A program made the position numbers and the translations under genes. Shown one piece after another: positions 1 through 11,745 of a DNA stretch of 64,000 nt. The stretch spans positions 58,349,146-58,413,145 of the forward strand of contig CM048852.1 in the NCBI GenBank assembly GCA_026545225.1. Direction: 5' to 3'. The notes under the pieces are model-generated. The model worked only from the letters and a program-made list of their open reading frames with translations, was not told the origin of the DNA and did no database searches. Every line of letters begins with the position of its first letter. Position 1 is the first letter of the stretch. The stretch is from Cornus controversa. Taxonomy: Eukaryota > Streptophyta > Magnoliopsida > Cornales > Cornaceae.

Positions 1-3000
1 ACTGCTGCTAAACCATGTAACAGTAGTCATATCAGTGGTGGACACTTCTGTTAGTGTCAGAACAAGTTTTGGACATAATATGGTGTGTTGTTGTCAAGTG
101 TCTAACACTCTATATACTAAAAAAGAATATAAAAAAGAAAAGAAAAGACACTCGTATAAATAAATAAATAAGCAAAAATCGAAAGGATGTCTTAATACCG
201 TCTCTTGGGTGAAACAAAATCATAAACAGTAATAAATAATGAACCAGTATCTTCAACGGTGCTTCCTGCTTATATCAGTCATTCAATAGTCAGGTTTTAA
301 TAGATATTTCATAATTTAGGATAAGACTTTCTTCTTCTCTATGATTCTGCCAACTATTGACCATATCTAGAATGCATATGATTTACTCCTTACTTAGCTT
401 CTCTGTTTGAAAATGAATGGCCACCATAGTTGTGCTTTGTATTGTTTTTTGTATAACTCTGCTTCTGTTATATGATTTTACTTTACACTATTAAAGCGCC
501 AACTTTTTCTTCATGATTAAAATTGCAGGTCCTTGCTGCCAATTTTATTGCTTTGATATGGAATGTAATTCTCTCGTACAAAGCTCACAAAGAGATCTTG
601 CCAAAATAGGTGTGTTTTCTAAGAAAGATCTGAAAGTTCTGTCCCAACATTATCTTGATAATTTTACTTTCTATTTTCTGTCCAAAACTACAGGTTGAAA
701 AATAAGAACAAATCTCGTATTAATTTCTTTTAAATGATCATATTATTCTTTATGCTTTATATTGTTATTGTTGGAAAAAATTATCAGTTTGATAATGGAT
801 AATGAGGAATCAGACCGTAACCCTAGGCCCTGATAGTCAGAGTACGTAAGGCCCGAATTAAGCCTAGGGGTGTGATTAGGTCTTGAAATCTTATTAACTA
901 CTTTTAACAAAAAATTAAATTTGAACCAACTTTAACCAAAATTCAAATTCCAACTAACAATTAAGGATGCAAAATAGGCTGAATGCAAAAATATAAAGCA
1001 TAGAACATCCACATAGATGAACACTGATTTTTAAGTAGAAAACCTCGGAAGGGAAGAACCATGGGATCGAATCCAGACAGATCAAATCAGAAGAAAGGTA
1101 TAGAACACAAGGTTACGAGACTCTAAATCCAAGAATCCCATAGTTACCTTTGACCCAGACTCAATCCTGACGTTCTCCTCGAATTCTACCGCTGCTAGTT
1201 AATGAACTTGCTCCTTACACAGTTCGCTCTTCAATCAGTGTTTTGATTTTCATGACTAGTCAAGTCCAAGTCTTTGGTGGTTGTGAGGAATTGGCTTGTG
1301 GTGTTGAAATCCTTGTAACCCTAGGATCATTGATGATCCATACTCAAAACACTCTCACTATCTAAATTAGTGGATGATGAATGAAACAAACAAAATGATG
1401 AACGGGACATGGTCCGAAAGCTTGAAGTGCACATGACCCTCATTCTCTCTCTCATCTGGTATTGAAGCAGCCCTATCAGTCCTGCATCACAAAATCTACA
1501 ACGAAATTGCTAGGATGCGCTTAGTTTTGTCTATCAATGCTACCTTGAGGCTGAAAGAGATTAGGGTGATTAGGGGTTTAAAACTTATTTGAAAACTCGT
1601 TGTTTGCAGGCTTTGAGTGGTTGAAGTTAGGTTCAATCAATTGAACCTAGTCTAGTGAGCTTTGAGCGATCTTTCTATTGATTGAATTCATCTGTCCTAG
1701 CTCAAATAGGATTTTAGTTTATAAAAAAAGTTTATGCATTCTAAAACACAATTTTATAGATTGAAACATGCAAATGTCAAATTGCAACATATTTAATGTT
1801 ATGAATGCATATATCTGAACCCTAATTTGGTAAGTGGATGATATTTATCCTTGTTGAAGCTTTTGATTTACCGTTTTGCCTTTGGATAGAGGTAACTCAA
1901 CCAGCTTTTGAAATCATAATCACAAACTAAAATAAAAGATTCGATTCCCGTTTTGTACAAAATTAGCCATCCGAATTCCTATTGACCTAACAGATAAAAT
2001 TGTCAAAAGCAATGTCTTGAGCGACATTCAGGAGTTGCAATTTAGAGAAAGATTGTCAATTTCCTTTTTGGAGTGCTTGGGCTGAAACTTGGTTCAATGC
2101 AGTCTGATTGGTCCTCCTAGGCCTGAATAGTAGTTTGGAAGGTTTTTGTGCTAAATATATGGTTTGGTTGTTCACAGAAGGCAACTTTTGGGGTTTTTTT
2201 TTTCTTGCTGGACTATTCTTATGATCTTTTGGTATGATTTGTTGGTATGCCTATTTATGAATAATTAAAAAGTTGCTATATTTCTCTTCAATTGTGGATT
2301 TTTGGGTTATACCTAGCTTCAGGCTATTGTACTTTGTAGGTTATGTTGTTTTCACTATTTTGCATGTCAGAAATTAGTGCAGTCTCTATAGTGAGAGGGA
2401 GTCTTGGAGTTAACCCCTTGCAGTGAAGAAGCAATATTGGATGGAAGTAGTTATTTGGGTTGGTCAAAGTTTGCCTGTTATAATCAGTTGAGCTTTGTGG
2501 CTTGTATAGAATACTTGACTTGACTGGGGCAAATAAGAAGTCAAAGTCAACTTGTCCTTCTTGTAAATGATGGATCAGGAATCGTTGGTAATGTCCTAGT
2601 TACTCAATGCTATGCTACCATACATAGGTTGTGGTTCTCTTTGATACAACACATACAAATTGAATTGCTATATCTCAGAATTATTTGCATATGGATAATG
2701 ATGCCTAAATATATGAATTGCGGGAAAAAGGTTTATGAAATAGAGGGATATGAGTGTTATCGAGTAGTATCCCAAGCTTAATAGTGTGTGATTGGAGCTA
2801 GATTACTAATAACTAATAAGATTTCCAGACAGATAATGAAAGTGAAAAAATATGCATATATAAATTCATAGATTTGCATTAATTTACGTCGTCATTTCTT
2901 ATGTTAACATATATGGTGATGATCATGCAGGAATGAATAACTCAATTTTGTTTGACAGAATCAATGTTTCTATGCAGTTCGGACAATTGACATTGCTTAG

Positions 3001-4376
3001 AAGTCTGTCACTCCAAAAGGCCCGGATAAGGCGATGTCAAATTACTTTGTTTCTTAAAATTTGGCTCCATGGTGTCGTAAAAGACGAGATGAAAAATTGT
3101 ACACAAGGATGTATGACTATGTATGTAGAATTACTGGTATTAAGCTGTTGTAGTTTCTTCATCTCTCCTTGGTGCTTTTTTGTGTTTTTGATGGTAACTT
3201 GTTTAATTGCCATTTAGATTTTTGCCAATGCAATCATAAATTTTTGTCCTATAATAATACCAATGACGAACTTTGATGCTATACTTGCAGCTATCATTTC
3301 CAGATGAGGTTTTTGTTTTAACAGGTTAGAAAATAAAGTCTTATGCTATTTAATGCTAGTTGTAATTGCGGACCTTGCAGATCGATCACATAAACAAATT
3401 TAACATGGATGGGTTGAAAGGGATGATCAGGTTCCCCCGTGAAGATATTTTAAGTCATTAGGTGTAAATAATATAGAATAATTTCTATCTTCAGTTTTAT
3501 TCAAAGGAAGACCAAAGTCAACCTGTGCTGTTTTGCTACCTAACATGTTCATGTTATACTACCATTTCTTTTAATAAAATCCTTTTTGACACCACTAAAC
3601 AAACACTTGCACCCCTAAAAGGATTTCATGCTAATAAAATATATATATATGCTATTCTCTTGTTTACTTCACTTCACTTCCTTTTACTTTTCACTATTAA
3701 CCTTTTTTTTAAAATATCCAAATGGAATCTAAGTGTATTGTCTGTCCACAATGCCAATTTAGCAAGTGCCCCAAGTTTTAATCAATTTGTAAAGTTGACC
3801 TATACTCAACAATAACTTGCCTTTTTGTTGTATTCAAAACTTATCATCTGAGTTCTTACAAAGTTCCAAGTTATTAATCCCTAATTTTAATGTAATAAAG
3901 TTATATTTGATCATTATTATAATATATGATCAATTTTTTTTTGTCAGGTACCATCTCAAAATTATGAAATGCTATTTTTTGCCTATTGCTTTAGAAAGTT
4001 GCCAAAACTTACAACCACCAATCTCCATCTTATCATTATGGAGATTGTACGGGACAAATGCGTGTTATTTGTTAAATTGCATGTGGTGAGGACAACAAAG
4101 CAAGCTAGATCGATACAAATGACCAAAAAAACGAAAAGAAAAAGAGAAGAGAAGATAGATACATAATTACATACATACATATGGATGCATAAAAGTATAG
4201 CCCATACCCATTACCACATCACTACTAATAGACAAAAAGAGTTCTAACCAAACACGCCTTCATAACTTTTATAAACATCTCCACCCTACATAATCCATCC
4301 ACCACGTCAGTACAAAAGATCTGAAAAGAAAAGAAAAGAAAAGAAAAAAAACAATAATTAAAAAAAAACAATAATC
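1..4376. other. Spacer without a recognisable gene
   Basis: I see no convincing coding exon. Open frames are short, AT-rich and match no family I recognise. Positions about 830-1560 have the look of old transposon-derived sequence, but I cannot name a family. The start of the window (about 35-110) contains GTGTC/GACAC words of a kind also seen near 27,190-27,330 and 37,390-37,460, which may be fragments of one dispersed repeat. The stretch 4140-4376 is the 3' flank of the VQ gene. Confidence 0.5.
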
Positions 4377-4985
4377 TCACAACACCTTCCACGACTCAAG
4401 AGTGGGAAAGCCTGAAAAGGAGTCAAAGTTTAAACCAGCACCACCGTCAGCCACCACAGACGGCGGCGGAATAATAAGAGACGGCTCCATGGGACCCACC
4501 ACATGCTGCTGACGATCCAGCAGAGGAGTTGATGTGTCAAGAGTGGGCAGCCAACCCTGCATCCTGTTGACCGCTCGCTGCGGCTCCGGCTTCAACACGG
4601 GAACAACCGGCATCTGTCCGTTGCCGAACCTCACGCCGGTCACCTGCTGCACCATCTGCCGGAAATTAGCCGGATCGGCCGCTATAAACGTCGTCGTTGT
4701 CCTCTTCGATGCACGTGACTTCCGCTTGGTTCTCTTCGTGACGAGAATCGTATCCCGGCGTTTCGAACCCGCCCTCTCGGCATCCGTGGCCGTCCCGGTC
4801 GGCGGATTTTCTGGCGCAATCGTCTCCGGTTGGTTTGAGATCGATTTCTGGAGGGCTTTGGTTAGGGCTTCATTTTCTCCGGCGAACATTTGCGAGATCC
4901 ACGAGTCCGGGAATGTGGAACGAAACGTCCAGGGCTCGATAGCTGCCAAACTCTCCGATGACGCCATTTTCTGACTTGAAATCAC
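4377..4985 (-). CDS. VQ-motif protein, calmodulin-binding protein 25 (CAMBP25/VQ15)-like
   Basis: Single-exon gene of 202 codons. Residues 108-117 read FRQMVQQVTG, which fits the plant VQ signature FxxhVQxhTG; the run ANFRQMVQQVTGVRF is typical of the CAMBP25/VQ15 branch. A basic stretch with an NLS look (KRTKRKSRASKR, residues 84-95) lies just before it. The N-terminal block with IEPWTFRSTFPDSW is also shared by this branch, and the C-terminus is rich in Pro and Ser. VQ proteins are nuclear cofactors that bind group I and IIc WRKY factors; CAMBP25 also binds calmodulin and modulates osmotic-stress responses (family knowledge). Translation may start at Met1 (4985) or at Met7 (4967, MASSES...), which fits relatives better. 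Absence of introns is normal for VQ genes. The 5' leader has a GA/CT run at about 5163-5180. Confidence 0.93.
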   Translation of the reverse strand: MISSQKMASSESLAAIEPWTFRSTFPDSWISQMFAGENEALTKALQKSISNQPETIAPENPPTGTATDAERAGSKRRDTILVTKRTKRKSRASKRTTTTFIAADPANFRQMVQQVTGVRFGNGQMPVVPVLKPEPQRAVNRMQGWLPTLDTSTPLLDRQQHVVGPMEPSLIIPPPSVVADGGAGLNFDSFSGFPTLESWKVL

Positions 4986-6525
4986 AAAAGTTTCTTAGAA
5001 ATTGCTAACAGCAACACCAATCAACACCAAGTGAATTGTGAAAGTTCAATTAAATCATCCAGCAGAACTATGATGGTTGATGAGGAGGACTGGAAACAAA
5101 ATTGAAGACTTGAGTTTGGACTAGACTAGACTAGAGTGAAACTGAAGAAGTCTATCAATGATGAGAGAGAGAGAGAGAGATTTAAAAGAAGACCAATGCT
5201 AGAGAGAGATGGAGAAGGAAATGGGAAGAGATGAAGGGAGACTAAATAGGGCGGTGGTGAGGTGTTGGGAGTAGGGAAGATACCGCGTTGTCAGCCACGC
5301 GTCAGTTTCATGTACGGACAAACATTAACCATGGTTTAGTAGTACTACGTATTTCTCTTCTTTCTTTGGTAAACAAATCAAACAAAAATAAAATTAAAAA
5401 ATTTGAAAAGAAAATACTACTCCTACAAAAGACTTTGTGCTAACTATGGTTAAACATTATTTGACTGTATTGCGTGGTTTATTTGAAGGAGTCACACGAA
5501 CGCCCATTCATTTGTAAATTGTAAGTTGTTATCAGCTGTTATACATGTGTGTATATAGTTTAGAAATTTTTCTTTAAATTATTTTTCATACTACTCCTAT
5601 TAATTTTAAAAGGACAACATTATATACATACATAATATATATATATATTTTCATACTCTTTACCGTAACACTTTGTCACTACCATATATTTCATTGAATT
5701 TGAATTCTTTATTATACATTTTATTTATTTATTTATTTTTGCTAGTTAAAGTGCAATAATACGTATTATTTTCTGACTGGAGTTAATAGTTAATAGTGTT
5801 GATAAAAAAAAAAAAGGTAAAACGCGTAGAGCGAGATCCGTTTCCATCTTCCATATCAACGGCTCTCCTTTTGAGGCCACTTTTTATCCATTGCATGTGT
5901 GGCAGCGTGGGTCCAGGAATCTTTTTGAATTTAGTCTTACTCTCACATATACTCCACTAATAAAAATAAGTATATTTAAAGAATAGGATAATTTTAGAAT
6001 GGGTTGTTGTTTGTAATTGTACCCCCATTTATTAAATTTGAATATTAGAGAGAGTGAAGTATTAAAGGACTTTTTTTTTTTTTTTTTTTTTTAGAGTTGT
6101 AATATATTTTTGTTTTTTCATTTGAGGTTCACATGTTCAGTTTTTGCTATTTCTTCTTCTAGAATCGGAGCCTTCTGTTAAAATAAATAAATAAAAATTT
6201 TGTTCCAACTTTGATTTGTGAATATTAAGAATTTATATAAATAAATAGATACAGTAATTTTAAGAGATTTTTAGATTTGAACTGTGACTCAAATTTCAAA
6301 ACCGAATTTAATACAGTAAGAATTTATGGAGAAGGCTTAATCATAGTAATTGAATACACTAATAAACATAAAATGATTTCTCATAAACAGTGAGTATATT
6401 TATTATAAGTAATACTCATATCCCCCACTGTATTAAAAAACCAGATATAATAATAATGAGATAAGATGGCTCCCTCCGTTTCTAGAAGGAAAAATGGAAT
6501 CCAGATTATATGAAGGCGCCATCCA

Positions 6526-6564
6526 TGACGTCATTTAATGACGTGTCATGACGATAGGGTGACG
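6526..6564. promoter_or_regulatory. Cluster of four TGACG motifs (as-1/TGA-bZIP-like)
   Basis: Four TGACG cores start at 6526, 6539, 6549 and 6560. The first is the palindrome TGACGTCA and the second is TGACGTGTCA. The last pair, TGACGATAGGGTGACGC, has the arrangement of an as-1/ocs-type element, which TGA-class bZIP factors bind (established for as-1). The cluster lies about 1.5 kb upstream of the VQ gene. The sequence match is direct; function at this distance is inference. Confidence 0.4.
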
Positions 6565-7568
6565 CGTTTCTTTTTTATTTATTAGTAACTAAAGACAAGC
6601 CTCTCACAGACGTACGTAGGGAATTGACTTGTTACTAGTCTGATGCTTACATCGAAAGTTCTAGGTTTATTCTTCAGAGTCAAGTCTTTAAGAACCTTGT
6701 TTCCAAACACTCCATTTCCCCCCCCCCCCCCCAAACACTCTCTCTCAGATTGGCTCGGCTTCGGCTTGGTTATCTTTTAAAAAAGTCATTAAATTTACTT
6801 TTTTTTTTTTTTACTTCCTCTCATTTCATGATTTTAATTTTTTAATTTCAAACAGGAAAATGTTTTTCTCTCTTGCTGAGTATAGAGTATAACTCAAAAC
6901 AACAAATTACTACAAAATAGTGCTTCAAAATCACAATTTCAAAATAAAAAAATAAGATCAAATGTATTTGACATTTCTTAGTAACTTTATACACAATTAC
7001 CCTTTATAATATACACTTTATTTTATTTTATAGTTACTCTGTATTTCGCTTATTATCCAAGTATTAGATTTTGCATGGATAGCATAAAGTAAATGTTAAT
7101 TTGGGGTAAGGATTGGTTGGATTAGATAAGTTGGGAATTTTCTACAAAAGTGGTCAAATTGTGATTTAGATCAGATGAGTCCCATCCAGAAAGCTGTCAG
7201 TTTAATTTGGGCAAGCAAATCTTGTGTTACCTACACTGTACACTTGGCGCAATTCTAGACGTCATCATTTGTCCAATTATATAGTCCTAATAATTGAACA
7301 AGTTATCAGCCAAAGAGATGGTGTACAGGCACATGTTCTATACTATCTACCGGTCATAATTTAAAGTGTATTATAACGTCGTAAACATATAAATACACTG
7401 AGTTACTTTCATGTACTGTAACTACAAGATATTAATAAAAATTATCCTTTTGCCCTTTTAACTAACGATAGAAAAATCCTAATTTGCTTAATCCCATGTG
7501 AACACTTGACATCTACTTTAAGGGGAGAGAAATTTTATTTTTTATTTTTTTGAAGAAAATTTATTGCC

Positions 7569-7604
<36 letters not shown>

Positions 7605-7605
<1 letters not shown>

Positions 7606-7697
7606 CAAATTCCGACTTGCTCTATAATATGTTTATTTGTTAGGTATATTTTAAATTAATCCGACTTGCTCTATAATATGGTTATTTGTTAGGTAGA
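7605..7697. repeat. Tandem duplication (~55 bp) between AT tracts
   Basis: The word CCGACTTGCTCTATAATATG followed by TTATTTGTTAGGTA occurs twice in tandem, about 55 bp apart. Long AT dinucleotide runs sit on both sides, so replication slippage is the likely origin. Confidence 0.7.
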
Positions 7698-7733
7698 TAT
7701 ATATTTATTATATGTTTGATTTTTGTTTACATA

Positions 7734-7775
<42 letters not shown>

Positions 7776-8639
7776 AAGGAGATGCCCCAAGACCTGTAGT
7801 GAGTCAAACTCACTAGTCTCGCTTCTTAATAGATCGGCCGATGACCAAAGCTTTCAAAGTCTTGCAGAGAGTGACATGTAAAATGGCTTCGTCCATGGAA
7901 GAACTTTTCTTGGTAGGCCCGCATTAATTTGCTTGCTTTGTTGTGCTCCGATACAATGTTCTTGAATATTGCTGATGACTTGTTGATGCATATTTCCTCA
8001 TCACTGATTAGCTTTCTTTCTTTCTTTCTTTTTGTTGGCAGCTTCCTTGATCTTGCATTCAAGTCCCACAATTCAAGGCATTAGATTAGAATATGACAGT
8101 TGAGGGGGGGTCATTTGTGTCTTTCACTGTTAGTTCTGTGTTTCACAACAGTGTCTACTGTCTACGTATACCAATGTGCCATGTATCTAATTCACTATTA
8201 TTTATTTGGATTTGTTGACCAACTTTCAAGCTTCAATTTTTTATCCTCTTTTAATATTTGACAAATATTTTTCTACTCTTTTACTTTATGTTTAATCTTG
8301 TCTTATATTATTGACATTAGTGTTGATTTTTTGCCATAATAATAATAATAATAATTATTATTATTATTATTATCATCAACAAGTGGCTATGATTTTCAAA
8401 TTTTGACGAAGAACTTCCAAATTCATATGAATATTTCTTTTATTGTCATCATGAGAAGAAATTGTGAAAATATGTCTAAAGTCATGTTTAATTGCTAGGA
8501 ATTAAGCTGAGTTCCATTCAACTAGGCATCATTTATCCATATCATGCATAGATTGTGTTTTTCTTGTGCTGCCTTCATTTCAAAATATCATACAAAAATT
8601 TCATACAGAAAGGAAGGAACAATGATTATCATTGAAGAG

Positions 8640-9542
8640 GTAAAAAGAAAAGATAACAACATATTTGAAAAAATAACTTAACCCTCCAAATCTCTTCTTT
8701 ACTATCCTTCTAAAAGTAAGAAGATTTAAAGATAAAGTATAAGACTTAAAGTGGAACTTTCATAATACTCAAAATGACTTTAATATTTTAAAGAATTAAA
8801 TTTAAAAGGCATTTGGTTAAAAGGGTATTATAGTAAAATGGTTTAAATAATTTATAATCTTTTTCCTTATTTATCTTTTTCAAACAAGAATGCTATTATT
8901 TATTTTCTTTTTATTCATAATTCAACTAAACATAAATACTAGAGGTGACAAAAAATTTCAACCAGGCAGGAACCCGCCCCATTTAAAGCGGGTTTGGAGA
9001 ACCGTTTATTTAAATGGGACGGGAATCGGTTTTGATATTTAAAACCTAGTCGGTTTCGAGGTGAAAGCGAGGCAAGGTCGTCCCGCCCCATTTAAAACCT
9101 GCCCCAATTATATTACACTTAATTGTTTATATTATATTACTTATATGTATATATACTTTAAAAAAAGTTAAGTTTTAAAATATTTGATTTCGTTGGAAGT
9201 TGTGTAATCCTTTATTTTAAGCAAGGATAACAAAAATAAATAAGAAAATTTTAGAAAAGGCAGAATGTTAATGTTGGAGAATGTTGAAATTTATGAATCA
9301 AGTGAGTTTTAACCGGTTATAAGGTGGGGCGGGATGGGTTAGATTGATTATGGGACTGGAATAGAGTGAATGAGAGAATTTATTACAGGTTATGGAACAA
9401 TTATGCAATTTTTAAAATCAAACGGTTATGGGAATGGATATTGTCATCCCTAATAAATATAGCAAGTTATTGTTATATTTTCTTTTGTCTTGTAACTAAT
9501 ATTATTATTTCTATTTCTTTTTCTTTCTCTCATGTTTATCCA
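8640..9542. repeat. Older dispersed repeat, copy A (interrupted by a hAT MITE)
   Basis: The segments 8640-8939 and 9453-9542 align by eye with 10,790-10,866 plus 11,210-11,552. Shared landmarks are the CCCTCCAAAT/CCCTTCAAAT start, the TTTTAAAGAATtAAATTTAAAAG block, and the GTAACTAATAT followed by a T/C-rich stretch and TTTATCC end. I cannot assign the family. Copy A is split by the MITE at 8940-9452. Confidence 0.5.
8940..9452. mobile_element. hAT-type MITE, 513 bp, with 8-bp target duplication
   Basis: The termini are imperfect inverted repeats: TAGAGGTGACAA on the left and, read from the right end, TAGGGATGACAA. Flanks are ATAAATAC (8932-8939) and ATAAATAT (9453-9460), an 8-bp duplication with one mismatch, as expected of hAT elements. 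The interior has GGGGCGGG/CCCGCCCC words in opposite orientation. There is no coding capacity. Confidence 0.75.
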
Positions 9543-10789
9543 AGTATTTTACTGATCTTCTTCACCTTATTTATGTTTAAATTGGATTATACCTAGGTGG
9601 GAATTTTTTGGTTTAGGCACCCAGAAGTGACAGCTAAAAGCTAAAGCTTTCCCGTATAGATTGGGCTTGTATTTAGGTTTTGGGGTTGGACTGGGCGTGG
9701 GCTAAGTTCAAGTTTAGCCTTACTCTTTGGGCCATCTTAATTTTAAATTTAATTCAACTGGGCCAAGCTGGAGCCAACTTCTTCTCAGAGGCCCGAGCCT
9801 CAGTTCAAATTGAAAGATTATCTCTCTTTAAAAAGAAAAAAGAAGAAGAAAAAAAGAGTTTCATTCCTCTTTGTTGTTCATCGCAGTGAAATTTTGGTGA
9901 CTCCTAATTTGGCTTAACCATATAAATTTGATTTTTTGTTTATATTCTTAATTTTTCTTCGGATCTCTATACATTATATTCGTATCTCACAAATTCTAAC
10001 TTATAATAATTTTTTCTACCAAATCGATTTTCTGAAAATTTTATATGGATCTATGGAAAGACATCAAATGGTTTTTGACCAAGTGTAGTACTTGCCAATG
10101 CTATACTTATAAAGCCATTCCATGCATCCACCTAACCTCCTCCAACTATGACTATGACTAGTTTTTTTAAAGACTTGATAAGATATTTCTCTGCGATTTT
10201 ATTAGACACTGACTTATAAGAGGTGGTATTAAAAAAATTGTTAAAGAACACGGGAGTTTCGTGCGATAAATTATTATTTATTATTATTTTTAAAAGTAAT
10301 GTGAAATAGACATTTAGTTTTCTAGATTCCGAGGAATATAGAATTTTTGAAACCAATAATTAGTAATGTGATTGATAATTGTAGAACGTGAAGCCTATGT
10401 TTCGAGAATTGTAGGCATGTGATTGTCCTTCTCATAGTTAATTAAAATATGATTATGTCCTTAGAAATTAGAATGAGACCAAAGTTTCTGTAAATCAAGC
10501 TTTGACTTTAATCAAAATAATAAACAGTACATTCGCACCACCTTCCAATCTGAATTTGCCCCTTCACTTCACTGGTTGATCAAATGTATGAGCTTCGTGA
10601 TTCATCAATACGCCAACACGAAGACATTTGATTCAACCAACTCCAGCCAAGCTTTTGACTTTGATCAGAGTACTAATGAATTCGTCACAATAAGTCTAGC
10701 ATGTGAATCCGAATTTGGCACCTTTTCTCTTGTTTGATTGATGGAATCGGGAGAAAAAAGAAAAAAATTAAAAATATTAATTTTTGTGT
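9543..10789. other. Spacer between the two repeat copies
   Basis: AT-rich sequence with only short open frames that show no domain. I see no RNA gene or mobile-element terminus that I can support. Confidence 0.45.
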
Positions 10790-11552
10790 TTGAATTATTA
10801 TTAGTAAGAAAAAAAGAAAAGATCAGGAGTGATTTGGAGGAATAGTTTATCCCTTCAAATTTCTTATACTATGTTTGGTAGGCAATAAATGAATGAAATG
10901 AGCATTCCATTAAAGTGAGAATATGAAATGATTATTCTCATTATATCTTTTGGTTTCAAACATGAAATGATGCAGGAATGGAATAATAATTACATTATTT
11001 TTGGTAATTAAATTTTTTTTTTAATGTTTATTGGAAATGGAATGACCATTTCATAGGTTGAGTAGTGGTATGAATTTTCATTTTTTTACATTCCAAATGA
11101 ATGACGCGTAATGATCATTCCCACTTTCATTTTTCTTACCAAACAAATGAATAGATCAAAAAAAGGTAATATTGACATTTCATTCCATTATTGCATACCA
11201 AACATAGCATTATATGTTATCCTCTCAAAAGTGAAAAGATTAAAAGAGAAATTATAAAAATAAGTGAATATTTCATAATACCAAAAATAATTCTAACATT
11301 TTAAAGAATAAAATTTAAAAGACATTTGAATATATTTTGTAACATAAATATAAAAGGACATGATAATAAATTAATTAAAATAATTTTTTCTTTTACGTTT
11401 TTTTCAAATCGGAATCATTTCATTTCTTTTATAATTTATCCAATCATATATACATATTAAATTTATTGAAATGATTTCTCTTTTCTTTACTTTTATTTTC
11501 CCTAGTAACTAATATATATATATATATATTTTCTTCTCTTTTCTCCGGTTTA
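10790..11552. repeat. Older dispersed repeat, copy B (interrupted by a Tourist-type MITE)
   Basis: Second copy of the repeat at 8640-9542, here interrupted by the MITE at 10867-11209. The right part shares the AACATTTTAAAGAATAAAATTT block and the TAGTAACTAATAT end with copy A. The outer limits are approximate. Confidence 0.5.
10867..11209. mobile_element. Tourist-like (PIF/Harbinger) MITE, 343 bp, TTA target duplication
   Basis: The left end is TACTATGTTTGGTAGGCAAT and the right end read inward is TGCTATGTTTGGTATGCAAT, a nearly perfect terminal inverted repeat with the TGTTTGG core of Tourist/PIF elements. TTA trinucleotides flank it (10864-10866 and 11210-11212). The interior repeats AATGAAATGA-like words and has no coding capacity. 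Confidence 0.8.
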
Positions 11553-11745
11553 TCCCAACACTCCGATAAGACATGGACTAAATCGGAGGTTGCAAGAAGA
11601 ATAAATCAAACAGTATCAGCAGCATTTTTGTCTGTTGAAGCCCATAAGAATTTCCATTAGTAAATGAGCTGCTAATTATGAAAACCCAAACTACGAGTGC
11701 TAATTCTAAATTAATTAAAGAAAGAAGAGAAATTAACCAGGAGTT

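Larger units (their letters stand above)
4986..8639. other. Intergenic spacer upstream of the VQ gene
   Basis: AT-rich spacer. The first few hundred bases are the 5' leader and promoter of the VQ gene (TATTTAG on the minus strand near 5242-5248 is a possible TATA element). It also holds a TGACG cluster (6526-6564), a 15-base C run (6718-6732), two AT dinucleotide tracts (about 7575-7601 and 7737-7773) enclosing a tandem duplication, and an AAT/ATT palindrome (about 8337-8373). A short open frame on the minus strand at 7826-8071 has no recognisable domain. Confidence 0.5.

Noticed and set aside
2933-3217. 94-codon + strand open frame
   Set aside because: Composition drifts to a hydrophobic tail typical of random AT-rich frames; no domain found, and no neighbouring exon joins it.
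7826-8071. 81-codon minus-strand open frame
   Set aside because: No recognisable domain, no relatives I know, and no supporting splice sites or promoter; kept only as a mention in the spacer entry.
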